Positions 1 to 9,313 of a stretch of DNA of 64,000 nt are shown one piece after another; positions within the stretch are counted from its first letter, which is position 1; each line of letters begins with the position of its first letter. The notes below the pieces were generated by a model. It did no database searches. It was not told the origin of the DNA and worked only from the letters and a program-made list of their open reading frames with translations. The stretch is from assembly GCF_000612545.2 (NCBI RefSeq), contig NZ_CP097800.1, forward strand, positions 5,220,501-5,284,500, written 5' to 3'. The position numbers and the translations under genes are program-made. The stretch is from Streptomyces sp. PCS3-D2 (lineage in GTDB: Bacteria; Actinomycetota; Actinomycetes; Streptomycetales; Streptomycetaceae).

Positions 1-453
1 GTGGAACGCAGCGCGGTGGCCGCGGCGGCGGAGCTGGGGGTGGCCTTCGTGCCCTACTCCCCGCTCGGCCGGGGCTTCCTGACCGGGGCCTTCACGGACG
101 CCTCAGCGGAGCTGTCGCAGGACGACTTCCGCCGCCACCAGCCGCGGTTCACCGGCGGCAACGCGAAGGCCAACGCGGCGCTGCTGGCCCCGGTCCGGGA
201 GATCGCGGCGCAGCTGGGCGCGAGTCCCGCGCAAGTCGCCCTCGCCTGGGTGCACGGGCGGGCGGCGGTGCACGGGCTGACCGTGGTCCCGATCCCGGGC
301 ACCCGTCGGGCGGAGCGACTGCGCGAGAACACCGCGGCGGCCCGGATCACGCTCACGCCGGCGCAGCTGGCGTTGCTGGAGCCGATCGCGGCGCAGGTCG
401 CGGGGGACCGCTATCCGGACATGACCTTCACCTCGGCGGCCCGGGAGGCGTAG
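1..453 (+). CDS. Aldo/keto reductase, C-terminal part
   Basis: This is the C-terminal 150 residues of an NAD(P)H-dependent aldo/keto reductase, cut by the left edge of the window, so the apparent GTG at base 1 is not a real start. The sequence shows the late barrel strands and the cofactor-binding end of the AKR family: PYSPLGRGFLTG near residue 19, the helix with QVALAWV near 78, and VPIPGTRR near 96, which binds the adenosine 2'-phosphate in family members. The closing helix has the usual LTPAQLALLEPIA pattern. It probably reduces small aldehydes or ketones in the cytoplasm; the substrate cannot be told. Confidence 0.9.
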   Translation: MERSAVAAAAELGVAFVPYSPLGRGFLTGAFTDASAELSQDDFRRHQPRFTGGNAKANAALLAPVREIAAQLGASPAQVALAWVHGRAAVHGLTVVPIPGTRRAERLRENTAAARITLTPAQLALLEPIAAQVAGDRYPDMTFTSAAREA

Positions 454-465
454 CGGCCGTCGGCC

Positions 466-552
466 TCAGGGGTGTCGGGCCCGCAGCACCGCGAAGGCGC
501 CCGAGAGGGCGAGCGCGGCCAGGACCGCCTCGATCACCGGATCGTCCGTCAC
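466..552 (-). CDS. Small hydrophobic protein coupled to GntR remnant
   Basis: A 28-codon frame starts with GTG overlapping the TGA of the GntR-type gene by four bases (GTGA), the usual sign of translational coupling. The peptide is mostly Ala/Leu/Val in the middle (VLAALALSGAFAVL) with a charged C-terminus (RARHP), so it could be a single membrane segment. I do not recognise a family. YtrA-like GntR genes are normally followed by membrane transporter genes, and this may be what is left of one. Confidence 0.35.
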   Translation of the reverse strand: MTDDPVIEAVLAALALSGAFAVLRARHP

Positions 553-875
553 GTGTCGTCCCCCTCGAAGTGTTGGTCCAGTACGGAAGTGAAGAGCGCG
601 GCCACGTCGTCTCGTTCCATCCCCGCGGCGCTCGCCCGCCGTGCCCAGTGGGCCAGTTCCCCGCGCAGGGGCGAGTCGGCCGGGGCGCCCGCCAGGGACC
701 TGTGCACGAAGGTGCCCATGCCCCGGCGGGCCTCCACCAGGCCCTCGCGCTCCAGCTTCCGATAGGCCTTGAGCACCGTGTTCGGGTTGATGGCCGTCGC
801 CTCGACGACCTCGCGCGCGGTGGGCCGGCGGATCAGGGGGTGGGCTCCGGCCGTGATCCGCCGGACACGCGCTAG
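549..875 (-). pseudogene. GntR/YtrA-type regulator lacking its N-terminus
   Basis: The frame encodes the second half of a YtrA-family winged helix: PTAREVVEATAINPN, then NTVLKAYRKLEREGLVEARRG and GTFV, followed by the short C-terminal helical tail of this family. The first roughly 35 residues, helix 1 and the YLQ(L/I)VQQ segment, are missing. Upstream the frame runs into the DUF4429 gene without any ATG, GTG or TTG near the expected place; the first start would be at 1238, inside unrelated sequence. I read it as a 5' deletion remnant. Use of a non-standard start cannot be excluded. Confidence 0.6.
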
Positions 876-1714
876 CGGGACCCGGCGGTGAAGCGGTCCC
901 GCAGGGTCGTGTACTCGCCGTCGGTCAGCAGGCCGGCCGAGTAGAGCTCGCTCAGGTGCCGGAGCCGTTCGTCCCCCGAGCGGCCGCGGGCGGCGCCGAC
1001 CGGGGTCCGGCCGCGTGTGGCGGCGAGGACGGCCGCGGCGAAGGGCAGCGACTCGTGCACCGCCCCGTAGCCCACGCCGAAGACGGCCGTCGCGAGGTCG
1101 TGGTCCGGGCGGGGGTCGGCCGGGGTCTGCTGGGGTTCCCGCAGCAGCAGCCGCAGGTGGCCGCCGGTGCCGCCGGGAGAGCGCCACTCGACGCCGGTGA
1201 GCTCGGCCAGCGGGTAGGACTGGTCGCCCGCCTTCCACTTCGTGCCGGTCGCGCCGGTGCGCGACCAGTGGAAGCCGACCGCGGAGCCGTCGAAGCCGAC
1301 CCTCGCGTCGTACGCCTTCAGCTGCAGCGGCGGCTGCGGTACGTCGACCAGGAAGCGCGGGGCCGGCTCGGCGGCCTCCGGCCCGAGTCGGGCGCGCAGG
1401 GCGGCGGCGAACGCCTCGGCCGATGCCGCCCGGTCACCGGGCAACACCATCCGGTACGGGTCGCACGCCTCCTTGAGCTGTCCGGCGGCGGCCTCCATGA
1501 GCGGGTCCGCACCCGGGCGCGGGACGGCGCGCAGGACCACCGTGTCCCGCCTTCCGGCGGCCACGGTCACGGCCGACACCGCTTCCAGGGGTATTCGGCG
1601 CGACCCCAGCGCCTGCCACAGCCTCGGTGTGCGCAGCCCCCGTGTGAAGCGGATGAGCACCGAGTCCGAGTCGAACTCCCAGACGGCATGATTTCCGGCC
1701 AGTACGTCACCCAT
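872..1714 (-). CDS. DUF4429 domain protein with C-terminal SHOCT motif
   Basis: The protein has 280 residues and two DUF4429 units: WEFDSDSVLIRFTRG near residue 10 and a second half beginning near 130 (VGFDGSAVGFHW). It ends in a SHOCT-like helix pair (RLRHLSELYSAGLLTDGEY). The start was set at the third possible ATG, because MGDVLAGNHAVWEF is where this actinobacterial family begins. It is cytoplasmic; DUF4429 resembles a PH-like beta domain, and SHOCT helices are oligomerisation tails. The gene stands alone and its 3' end abuts the GntR remnant. Function unknown. Confidence 0.85.
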   Translation of the reverse strand: MGDVLAGNHAVWEFDSDSVLIRFTRGLRTPRLWQALGSRRIPLEAVSAVTVAAGRRDTVVLRAVPRPGADPLMEAAAGQLKEACDPYRMVLPGDRAASAEAFAAALRARLGPEAAEPAPRFLVDVPQPPLQLKAYDARVGFDGSAVGFHWSRTGATGTKWKAGDQSYPLAELTGVEWRSPGGTGGHLRLLLREPQQTPADPRPDHDLATAVFGVGYGAVHESLPFAAAVLAATRGRTPVGAARGRSGDERLRHLSELYSAGLLTDGEYTTLRDRFTAGSR

Positions 1715-1780
1715 GCGCCACATGGTAAAGGGAGCCACCCCCGTGCGTCCCCCTCGATGCTGTGGCCGATTTCCGCACCT

Positions 1781-3025
1781 CTACGCGCGTCGGTCCTGCT
1801 CGGCCCCGGAAATTCCACGGCGGCACGCGTCGTCGCCGGTGGCGCACACGACGGAATCGAACGCGCCGGTTCCGATTCTGGCGAAGTTGGCCATCGACTC
1901 CGTACCTGGCGCGAAATAGCCGGTGTGGTTCCTGGCCCTGGCCGACGACAGCAGCCGCGCGCCGAACTCCGGGGACACCGGGTCGGCACCGTGGCCCACG
2001 CCGCCGACCTCCAGGTGCGGCACGTCGGCGATCCAGTCGCCCTCGTCGCGCGTCGCCCAGACGCGCGCCGACGTCCGCAGGCCCGCGACGTTCTCCGCCC
2101 GCATGCCGGGACTGCCTGCGACGACCACGTCCGTCACGCGCCGGGGCAGCTCGTGCGCGGCGACCCCGCACACCACCGACCCGTAGCTGTGGCAGAACAG
2201 CGCCACGCTGGAGTTCCCGGGCAGGGACACCGTCAGGGCCTTCAGCCGGACGGCGCCGTCGAAAGCCATCCGCCCCGTGGCGGCGTCCACACCGACCCCG
2301 GCGGGGGCGGTGTAGCCCGCCCAGGCGATGACCGCCGTCCGGCTCTTCGGCGCGGCCGTCCGCTCGGTCTCGTACAAGGCCTCGGCCATGCCGACGGGCG
2401 AGGTCAGCCGGCGCTGGGTGCGCTCGAAGGTGAGGAGGTCGGTGTCCACGCCGGGAACGATCACCGAGACCCGCTCGGCGCCGTCGAGGTCGCCGAAGAC
2501 CTCGGCCGCCCGACCGCCGCCGGTGGGGTCGAACGCGAGGATCTGGCGGCCGGGTTCGGCGAGCGAGGCGAAGCGGTGGGAGCGCCGGGCGGCCTCGGCC
2601 CGGTCGGCCGGGGTCAGCGCGACGTCGTGGCTGCGGGCCTCCTCCACCAGCCGGGCCTTCTCCAGCCCGCGCCGGTTGGCCCGGTAGCGGGTGTCGACCG
2701 GTACGCCGTCGAGGTTGCCGACGACGAGCGGGTAGCCGTCGGCGAGGCGGGCCCGCTGCGCGCCGTCGAGGCCCGCGAAGAAGCGGGCCACCGTCCGCAC
2801 GGGGGCGTCCGCCGGCGGCACCGGCCGGCCGTCCAAGTGCGCCTTGGACCAAGCGTCGAGAGCGGTGACGCGCAGCGGCGTGCCCCCCTCGGGGCGGTGC
2901 ACGGCCGTCCAGCCGGTGGTCGCCAGCATGATCAGGACGACCGTCAGCGCGAGCAGGGTGCGCAGGGCGGCCGGGCGCGGGTCGGCGCCTGGAACGGTGG
3001 AGTGGGCGAGGCCGGGCAGATTCAC
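1781..3025 (-). CDS. Membrane-anchored alpha/beta hydrolase (DUF1023-type)
   Basis: A 414-residue protein with an N-terminal membrane anchor (ALRTLLALTVVLIMLATTGW, about residues 21-40) followed by an extracytoplasmic alpha/beta hydrolase domain. The nucleophile elbow is FCHSYGSVVCG, with the catalytic Ser inside G/H-x-S-x-G. The VSVIVPGVDT strand before it and VVVAGSPGM after it match DUF1023 hydrolases. GTG 3025 was chosen because the longer frame would run into the TetR gene; it gives a clean short N-terminus before the anchor. Likely an exported esterase or lipase-like enzyme; substrate unknown. Confidence 0.8.
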   Translation of the reverse strand: MNLPGLAHSTVPGADPRPAALRTLLALTVVLIMLATTGWTAVHRPEGGTPLRVTALDAWSKAHLDGRPVPPADAPVRTVARFFAGLDGAQRARLADGYPLVVGNLDGVPVDTRYRANRRGLEKARLVEEARSHDVALTPADRAEAARRSHRFASLAEPGRQILAFDPTGGGRAAEVFGDLDGAERVSVIVPGVDTDLLTFERTQRRLTSPVGMAEALYETERTAAPKSRTAVIAWAGYTAPAGVGVDAATGRMAFDGAVRLKALTVSLPGNSSVALFCHSYGSVVCGVAAHELPRRVTDVVVAGSPGMRAENVAGLRTSARVWATRDEGDWIADVPHLEVGGVGHGADPVSPEFGARLLSSARARNHTGYFAPGTESMANFARIGTGAFDSVVCATGDDACRRGISGAEQDRRA

Positions 3026-3149
3026 TGGGACCAGCGTAGGAGACCGATTCCGGGCCTGGCGCGCCGGGTGACGGGGGTCACGCCCGACCGTGCGACCCCG
3101 CGCCGGGCGGACCGGCTGCCGCGACACCTCGGGTGAAAGATCCGAAATG

Positions 3150-3824
3150 TCACTTCGTCGGGGTGGCTCGTCGCCACCGCCCCGCCAGAGCTGGGCCGAT
3201 GCTGTCGAGATGGCTGTCCGCCAGCCGGCGGAGCGCCTGCACACTCGTCTCGTCCCCCTGTCCCCAGAGCCGCCCCGTGACCCTCATCACCCCGAAGAAC
3301 GAGGCGGCGGCCACCCGGGACCGCGGGTCGGCGTCCACGTCCAGGCCCTCCCGCGCGGCGACCAGCCGGGAGACCCGCTCCTCCAGCTCGGTGGAGCGCC
3401 GCAGGTGCACGGCGAGCAGGGCCGGGGTGGACTCGATCAGGCGGTAGCTGCGCAGGTAGAGGTCGACCGGGACCACCCCGCAGAGGGCGTCGTCGAGCGT
3501 GTCCCACGCGCAGACCAGCGCGCCCCGCATCGCCTCCAGCGGCCCCTCGGACGGCGGCCGTGCCTGCAGCTCGGCGACGAAATGCGACTCCACCAGATCC
3601 TGGACGGCGAAGACGGCCTCCTCCTTGTTGGCGAAGTAGCGGAAGAAGGTGCGCTGGGACACCGCCACCGCGGCGGTGATCTCGTCGACGGTGGTGCGCT
3701 CGTACCCCCGGGAGACGAAGAGCACGAGCGCGGCGCGCAGCAGCGCACCGCGGGTGCGCCTCTTCTTGCGTTCGCGCAGGCCGGCCACCGGCGCGGCCGG
3801 CGCCGTCCGCTCGTCGATCGCCAC
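3150..3824 (-). CDS. TetR family transcriptional regulator
   Basis: A 224-residue TetR regulator. The N-terminal HTH reads TRGALLRAALVLFVSRGYERTT, and the recognition helix region is VSQRTFFRYFANKEE. The C-terminal ligand-binding half is helical and resembles the TetR_C_17-type domain of Streptomyces regulators. GTG 3824 has a good ribosome site (AGAGGAG, about 8 bases upstream); the longer frame upstream has no such signal. It lies upstream of the hydrolase gene on the same strand with about 125 bp between, so it may control that gene or the divergent region. Confidence 0.88.
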   Translation of the reverse strand: MAIDERTAPAAPVAGLRERKKRRTRGALLRAALVLFVSRGYERTTVDEITAAVAVSQRTFFRYFANKEEAVFAVQDLVESHFVAELQARPPSEGPLEAMRGALVCAWDTLDDALCGVVPVDLYLRSYRLIESTPALLAVHLRRSTELEERVSRLVAAREGLDVDADPRSRVAAASFFGVMRVTGRLWGQGDETSVQALRRLADSHLDSIGPALAGRWRRATPTK

Positions 3825-4196
3825 CGCCGGGCTCCTCTCTGACGCCGGATGGGCGGTCAGATTACCCGTGACCCATGGCCCCGCGGCCGATTGGCGGAGC
3901 CGTTCGCGAAGGGGCGTCCGACCGGCGCCGGATGACACGTTCGGGGCGGCCGCCCGGGCCGTCGGGTGCGCCCGCGGCCCCGCTCACGGGCGCGAACGAC
4001 CCCGCCGCACCCGCTCCCGGATGGGTCAATTCCGCGCGAGTGAAGGGCCTGCCGGACGCGTGCGGAGAGCCTGTCGCCTATCAGGGTGGACCTGCCCGGC
4101 AGCCCTTCCGGCCGAGCGTCATCGCAGGTCAGCGTGGTGTCAGCGGGGCACCGGAAGCGGTCCGGGGCCCGCCCGTCCACAAGGAGTTGACCCGTC
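3825..4196. other. Divergent intergenic region without a gene
   Basis: The 372 bases separate the leftward TetR gene from the rightward inhibitor gene. Open frames here are short and lack ribosome sites. The region must hold promoters for both genes, but I could not identify convincing -35/-10 boxes. Confidence 0.5.
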
Positions 4197-4592
4197 ATGC
4201 GTACGTGTGGAACCTCCCGCATCACCACCACCCTCGCCGCGACCGCCCTGGCCCTCACCGCCCTCATCCCGACCACAGCCGGCACGGCGCACGCCGCGGG
4301 CCCGCCGGGCCTCGGGTCCTGCGCAAGCGGACAGCTGTGCCTGTGGGCGAAACCGGACTTCAAGGGCACCCGGCAGATCCACGAGCTGAGCACCCTGGAC
4401 ATCAACAGCTGCACCGCCCTGCCCGCCGGCACCAGCGCCCAGTCGCTGGTCAACCGCACCGCGCGCCCGGTCACCACCTACCAGTCGGCCGAGTGCGCGG
4501 AGACCGGCGAATTCCAGACCTACCCGGGCGACGGGGTCTGGCTGCCCCAGTCCCCCTACCAGGTACGGGCCTTCAAGGTGTGGGAGAGGTAG
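4197..4592 (+). CDS. Secreted peptidase inhibitor family I36 protein
   Basis: A 131-residue secreted protein. The signal peptide runs to about residue 33: an Arg-containing start, an Ala/Leu core and an AHA-A type cleavage site. The mature part begins GSCASGQLCLWAKPDFKG, the crystallin-like beta/gamma start seen in Streptomyces metalloproteinase inhibitors of family I36. It has four cysteines (near residues 42, 48, 72 and 97) that could form two disulphides. Start ATG 4197 follows AAGGAGTTGACCC. It is probably a small extracellular inhibitor or envelope stress protein. Confidence 0.85.
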   Translation: MRTCGTSRITTTLAATALALTALIPTTAGTAHAAGPPGLGSCASGQLCLWAKPDFKGTRQIHELSTLDINSCTALPAGTSAQSLVNRTARPVTTYQSAECAETGEFQTYPGDGVWLPQSPYQVRAFKVWER

Positions 4593-5379
4593 CGTCCCGC
4601 TGCGCCGGGGCTCCGGCCCCGGCGGCCGCGGCCGGCGGCGCGGCCTCGCCGTCCGCCGAGCCGCCCAGCCGGGCGACCTCGCCGCGCAGTGCCCGCACCT
4701 CCGCCCGGAGCTCCTGGATCGCGGCCAACTGGAGCCGTTCGGCCTGGTCGTCGCGCTCGAAGCGGGAGATGAACCACGCAGCGATGTTGGCGGTCACCAC
4801 ACCGAGCAGCGCGATCCCGGACAGCATCAGGCCCACCGCCAGGACCCGCCCAAGGCCGGTGGTGGGGGAGTGGTCGCCGTAGCCGACCGTCGTCATCGTG
4901 GTGAAGGACCACCACACGGCGTCGCCCAGATTCTTGATGTTCCCGTCGGGTGCGTCCCGCTCCGCGCTCAGCACGGCCAGCGAACCGAACATCAGCAGCC
5001 CGACGACCGAGCCGGCCACGTAGGTCGTCAGCTGGATCTGCGGGGCCATCCGGGCCCGCCGGCCCACCAGCATCAACGTGGCGACCAGCCGCAGCAGCCG
5101 CAGCGGCTGCACGAGCGGCAGCACCACGGCCGCCAGGTCCAGCCAGTGGGTCCGCACGAACCGTCCCCGATCCGCCGAGAGGGCCAGGCGCACCAGATAG
5201 TCCACGGCGAAGGCGCCCCACACCACCCACTCCACGTAGCTGCAGGCGTCGTGCACCCGCGCGCCCGCGTCCGGAGCGACGATGGGCACGGCGTACGCCA
5301 CGGCGAAGGCCGTGGCGAGGACGAGCAGCGGGGTCTGGCTCCACCGCTCCCACAGCAGCTGGCGGGATGGTTCCTTCAT
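4573..5379 (-). CDS. Voltage-gated-type potassium channel
   Basis: A 268-residue integral membrane protein of the six-segment ion transport family. Hydrophobic segments lie near residues 15-35, 45-65, 80-105, 115-138 and 175-200. The pore loop is TTMTTVGYGDHSP with the K+ selectivity signature GYG near 166-168. An Arg-rich segment (PLRLLRLVATLMLVGRRAR) resembles a reduced S4. The cytoplasmic tail is a coiled coil (LQLAAIQELRAEVRALRGEV), which in this family drives tetramerisation. The 3' end overlaps the end of the convergent I36 gene by about 20 bp. ATG 5379 is preferred; 5388 and 5397 are also possible. Confidence 0.85.
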   Translation of the reverse strand: MKEPSRQLLWERWSQTPLLVLATAFAVAYAVPIVAPDAGARVHDACSYVEWVVWGAFAVDYLVRLALSADRGRFVRTHWLDLAAVVLPLVQPLRLLRLVATLMLVGRRARMAPQIQLTTYVAGSVVGLLMFGSLAVLSAERDAPDGNIKNLGDAVWWSFTTMTTVGYGDHSPTTGLGRVLAVGLMLSGIALLGVVTANIAAWFISRFERDDQAERLQLAAIQELRAEVRALRGEVARLGGSADGEAAPPAAAAGAGAPAQRDATSPTP

Positions 5380-5515
5380 GCGGAGCATCGTAGGCAACGC
5401 CCGAAGGGGGCGGGACCTGGCCGAAGCCGGGACCCGCGCCCGGGGGACCGCACGCCGGGCGGACGCCCCGCGTGCGGTCCCTCCGTGCGGTCCCTCCGTC
5501 CGGACCCCGCTGGGG

Positions 5516-8248
5516 TCAGGCGTCGCCGCCGGCCGCGCCCGGGTCCGCCGCCGCCACGTCGAGCAGCTGGTACTTGTCGACGACCTGCTTCAGCACCGAG
5601 CGGTCCACCTTCCCCGCCCTGGCCAGCTCGGTCAGCGTCGCCAGCACCACGGACTGGGCGTCGATGTGGAAGAACCGCCGGGCCGCACCGCGGGTGTCCG
5701 CGAAGCCGAAGCCGTCCGCGCCCAGCGAGGTGTACGCGCCGGGCACCCACCGCGAGATCTGGTCCGGAACGGACCGCATCCAGTCCGAGACCGCCACGAA
5801 CGGCCCCTCCGCACCTGACAGCTTCCGCGTCACGTAGGGCACGCGCTGCTCCTCCTCGGGGTGGAGCAGGTTGTACTCCTCCACCTCGACGGCTTCGCGA
5901 CGCAGCTCGTTCCAGGAGGTCGCCGACCAGACGTCCGCCCGGACGTTCCACTCCTCGGCGAGGATCCGCTGGGCCTCCAGGGCCCACGGCACCGCCACAC
6001 CGGATGCCATCAGCTGGGCCGGGACGGCGCCCGCGGTGCCCTGCGAGACCCGGTGGATGCCCTGGAGGATGCCCTCCACGTCGACGTCCGCAGGTTCCGC
6101 CGGGTGCTGGATCGGCTCGTTGTAGACGGTCAGGTAGTAGAAGACGTCCTCGGCCTCGGGGCCGTACATCCGGCGCAGACCGTCCTGGACGATGTGCGCG
6201 ATCTCGTACCCGTACGCCGGGTCGTACGCCACACAGCCGGGGTTCGTGGAGGCCAGCAGCTGGGAGTGGCCGTCCGCGTGCTGCAGACCCTCACCCGTGA
6301 GGGTGGTCCGTCCGGCGGTCGCACCCAGCACGAAACCGCGCGCCAGCTGGTCGGCCATCTGCCAGAACTGGTCACCCGTGCGCTGGAAGCCGAACATCGA
6401 ATAGAAGACGTACACCGGGATCAGCGGTTCGCCGTGCGTCGCGTACGCCGAACCCGCGGCGATGAGCGACGCCGTGCAGCCCGCCTCGGAGATGCCGTCG
6501 TGCAGCATCTGGCCGGTCGGGGACTCCTTGTAGGCGAGCAGCAGGTCGCGGTCGACCGCCTCGTACTGCTGGCCCAGCGGGTTGTAGATCTTGGCGCTCG
6601 GGAAGAAGGCGTCCATGCCGAAGGTGCGGTACTCGTCGGGCGCGATCAGCACGAAGCGCTTGCCGATCTCCTTGTCCCGCATCAGGTCCTTCAGGATGCG
6701 GACGAAGGCCATCGTGGTGGCGATCGACTGCTGGCCCGAGCCCTTCTTGGCGGCCGCGTACGTCTTCTCGTCGGGCAGCGGGAGCGGCTCGGCACGCACC
6801 ACCCGCGTCGGCACGTAGCCGCCGTGCGCGCTGCGCTGGTCGTGCATGTACTGGATCTCGGGGGAATTGCGGCCCGGGTGGTAGTACGGCGGGGCGCCGC
6901 TCTCCAGCTGCGCGTCCGTGATCGGGATGTGCAGGCGGTCGCGGAAGCGCTTGAGGTCGTCGACCGTGAGCTTCTTCATCTGGTGCGTGGCGTTGCGGCC
7001 CTCGAAGTTCGGCCCGAGCGTCCAGCCCTTCACCGTCTGGGCCAGGATCACCGTCGGCTGGCCCTTGTGAGCCTTGGCCGCCGCGTACGCCGCGTAGACC
7101 TTCTTGTGGTCGTGACCGCCGCGACCCAGGTGCTGGATCTGGTAGTCGGTCATGTTCTCGACCATCGCGCGCAGCCGCTGGTCGCCGCCGAAGAAGTGCT
7201 CGCGGATGTAGGCACCCGACTCGGTGGCGTACGTCTGGAACTGCCCGTCGGGCGTGGAGTTCATCTTGTTGACCAGGATGCCGTCGCGGTCCTGGGCCAG
7301 CAGCGGGTCCCAGGAACGGTCCCAGATCAGCTTGATGACGTTCCAGCCGGCGCCCCGGAACTGCGACTCCAGCTCCTGGATGATCTTGCCGTTGCCGCGG
7401 ACCGGGCCGTCGAGGCGCTGCAGGTTGCAGTTCACCACGAAGGTCAGGTTGTCCAGGCCCTCGCGGGCGGCGATCGACAGCTGGCCGAGCGACTCCGGCT
7501 CGTCCATCTCACCGTCGCCCAGATACGCCCAAACGTGGGACTTGGAGGTGTCCGCGATCCCGCGCGCCTCCATGTAGCGGTTCATCCGGGCCTGGTAGAT
7601 CGCCCCCAGCGGACCGAGGCCCATCGAGACGGTCGGGAACTCCCAGAAGTCCGGCATCAGCCGCGGGTGCGGGTAGCTGGAGAGGCCGTACGGGGCCTTC
7701 GACTTCTCCTGGCGGAACGCGTCGAGCTGCTGCTCGGTCAGCCGGTCCAGGAGGAAGGCGCGGGCGTAGATGCCGGGGGAGGCGTGGCCCTGGAAGAAGA
7801 TCTGGTCACCGCCGTCGCCCTCGTCCTTGCCCCGGAAGAAGTGGTTGAAACCCACGTCGTAGAGGGAAGCGGAGGAGGCGAACGTGGCGATGTGGCCGCC
7901 GACGCCGATCCCGGGACGCTGGGCGCGCGAGACCATCACGGCCGCGTTCCACCGGGTGGCGTTCAGGACCTTGCGCTCGATCTCCTCGTTTCCGGGGAAG
8001 AACGGCTCGTCCTTGGTCGCGATCGTGTTCACGTAGTCCGTGCTGCGCATCTCGGGCACGGCCACGCGCCTCTCGCGCGCCCGCTCGATCAGCCGCAGCA
8101 TGAGGTAGCGGGCCCGTTCGCGGCCCCGCTCGTCGACCGCTGCGTCCAGGGAGTCGAGCCACTCCTGCGTCTCCTCCGGATCGAAGTCCGGGACCTGACT
8201 CGGCAGGCCGCCAATGATGATCGGATTGCGATCGGATGCGGAAGCCAC
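5516..8248 (-). CDS. aceE: Pyruvate dehydrogenase E1, homodimeric (AceE)
   Basis: A 910-residue thiamine-diphosphate enzyme of the homodimeric E1 class. It decarboxylates pyruvate and passes the acetyl group to the lipoyl arm of E2, feeding acetyl-CoA into the TCA cycle and polyketide synthesis. The N-terminus [20 protein letters not shown], the ThDP motif beginning [10 protein letters not shown] with [13 protein letters not shown] after it, and the transketolase-like middle domain are all clear. Length matches actinobacterial AceE. GTG 8248 is preceded by GAAGGAACAGC; the longer frame is not conserved. The gene is monocistronic and divergent from the DUF3052 gene. Confidence 0.97.
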   Translation of the reverse strand: MASASDRNPIIIGGLPSQVPDFDPEETQEWLDSLDAAVDERGRERARYLMLRLIERARERRVAVPEMRSTDYVNTIATKDEPFFPGNEEIERKVLNATRWNAAVMVSRAQRPGIGVGGHIATFASSASLYDVGFNHFFRGKDEGDGGDQIFFQGHASPGIYARAFLLDRLTEQQLDAFRQEKSKAPYGLSSYPHPRLMPDFWEFPTVSMGLGPLGAIYQARMNRYMEARGIADTSKSHVWAYLGDGEMDEPESLGQLSIAAREGLDNLTFVVNCNLQRLDGPVRGNGKIIQELESQFRGAGWNVIKLIWDRSWDPLLAQDRDGILVNKMNSTPDGQFQTYATESGAYIREHFFGGDQRLRAMVENMTDYQIQHLGRGGHDHKKVYAAYAAAKAHKGQPTVILAQTVKGWTLGPNFEGRNATHQMKKLTVDDLKRFRDRLHIPITDAQLESGAPPYYHPGRNSPEIQYMHDQRSAHGGYVPTRVVRAEPLPLPDEKTYAAAKKGSGQQSIATTMAFVRILKDLMRDKEIGKRFVLIAPDEYRTFGMDAFFPSAKIYNPLGQQYEAVDRDLLLAYKESPTGQMLHDGISEAGCTASLIAAGSAYATHGEPLIPVYVFYSMFGFQRTGDQFWQMADQLARGFVLGATAGRTTLTGEGLQHADGHSQLLASTNPGCVAYDPAYGYEIAHIVQDGLRRMYGPEAEDVFYYLTVYNEPIQHPAEPADVDVEGILQGIHRVSQGTAGAVPAQLMASGVAVPWALEAQRILAEEWNVRADVWSATSWNELRREAVEVEEYNLLHPEEEQRVPYVTRKLSGAEGPFVAVSDWMRSVPDQISRWVPGAYTSLGADGFGFADTRGAARRFFHIDAQSVVLATLTELARAGKVDRSVLKQVVDKYQLLDVAAADPGAAGGDA

Positions 8249-8709
8249 GCTGTTCCTTCGCTGTCGGGGGAGTCGCGCCTTGGGTGCGCCGCCTCCCATG
8301 GTCTTACGCTCGGCCGTAATCGTCATCCGTACCACTGGGTAACCCCTGCGATCGGCGGGGAGATCCGGCAAGGTGCGGGCGGGTCCGGTTCCGCGGTGGG
8401 GGGTGGCGGGTGCGACCAAATCGCAACCTTACGCCCCAGCCGGTCGGCGGCCCCGGGAGGCCGTTCGTCCCTCAAACAGGTAGGAAAGTCCTCATGCGAT
8501 GCGAATGAGCTGGAATGGTGTGGGATGAATCACCAGTGGTGCACACGAGTGTGCTGAAAGTTGCGGCGAGACGGCCGTAATCGTCACCGTTTCGACGGTC
8601 TCGGCGGCCGGGTACTTGCGCGATCCGCCGCGCCCGTGTGGACTACGCCCAATGCTGCGCGTACGCGCGCCGCCGAAGACATTCACCGAACATGAGCAGG
8701 AGGCACCCC
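8249..8709. promoter_or_regulatory. aceE / DUF3052 divergent regulatory region
   Basis: These 461 bases separate two divergent genes and carry no supported gene. A 15-bp direct repeat, CGGCCGTAATCGTCA, occurs at 8311-8325 and 8572-8586. An inverted repeat CACCAGTGGTG lies at 8531-8541. AG-rich ribosome sites sit directly before each gene. The position fits control of aceE by a dimeric repressor, but no regulator can be named from sequence. Confidence 0.5.
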
Positions 8710-9138
8710 GTGAGCGCGACCGCGGACCACGCGGAGAGCCTGGCCGCCCGGCTGGGTTTCCAGTCCGAACAGGTGGTCCAGGAGATCGGCTACGACGACG
8801 ACGTCGATCAGGAATTCCGTGACCTCGTCGAGGAGCTCGTCGGCGAACTCGTCGACGAGGACTACGACGATGTCGCCGACGCGGTGCTGCTGTGGTTCCG
8901 CGAGGACGACGGCGATCTGACGGACGCGCTGGTCGATGCCACCGAGCTGGTCGAGGACGGCGCACTGATCCTGCTGCTGACCCCCAAGACGGGCCGTGAC
9001 GGCTACGTCGAGGCCAGCGACATCAGCGAGGCGGCCGAGACGGCCGGTCTCTCGCAGACCAGGAGCGTCAGCGTCGGCAAGGAATGGGCCGCCACCAAGC
9101 TGGTGACGCCCAAGACCGCCGCCAAGTCCAAGCGCTGA
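8710..9138 (+). CDS. DUF3052 domain protein
   Basis: A 142-residue acidic cytoplasmic protein of the DUF3052 family, which is nearly universal in Streptomyces beside aceE. The N-terminal half is rich in Asp/Glu (YDDDVDQEFRDLVEELVGEL). The C-terminal half has the family's beta strands (LILLLTPKTGRDGYVE) and a basic tail (KTAAKSKR). GTG 8710 follows a strong AGGAGG ribosome site. The molecular role is not established. Confidence 0.9.
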   Translation: MSATADHAESLAARLGFQSEQVVQEIGYDDDVDQEFRDLVEELVGELVDEDYDDVADAVLLWFREDDGDLTDALVDATELVEDGALILLLTPKTGRDGYVEASDISEAAETAGLSQTRSVSVGKEWAATKLVTPKTAAKSKR

Positions 9139-9169
9139 GCCGCGCCCGCTGCCGAGCGGACACGCTTCC

Positions 9170-9207
9170 ACACCCCGCCGACCAGGTGCCCCCGGTCGGC
9201 GGGGTGT
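9170..9207 (+). terminator. Terminator hairpin after DUF3052 gene
   Basis: A perfect 14-bp stem (ACACCCCGCCGACC at 9170-9183 with its complement at 9194-9207) with a 10-base loop, 31 bases after the stop codon. The T-rich tail is weak, as is common in Streptomyces. Confidence 0.7.
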
Positions 9208-9313
9208 GTGCGTTCCGCGCGTTTCACAGACCCGGGCACGCCCGGTCAGGACCTAGGCTTTGACTCACCCGAACAGCCCAATGCCGGGATGCAGGAACGA
9301 AGGGATGCGAGAG

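Noticed and set aside
956-3136. A 726-codon rightward open frame
   Set aside because: Antisense of the DUF4429 and hydrolase genes, which have clear family matches.
5861-8557. An 898-codon rightward open frame
   Set aside because: Antisense shadow of aceE; no domain or ribosome site.
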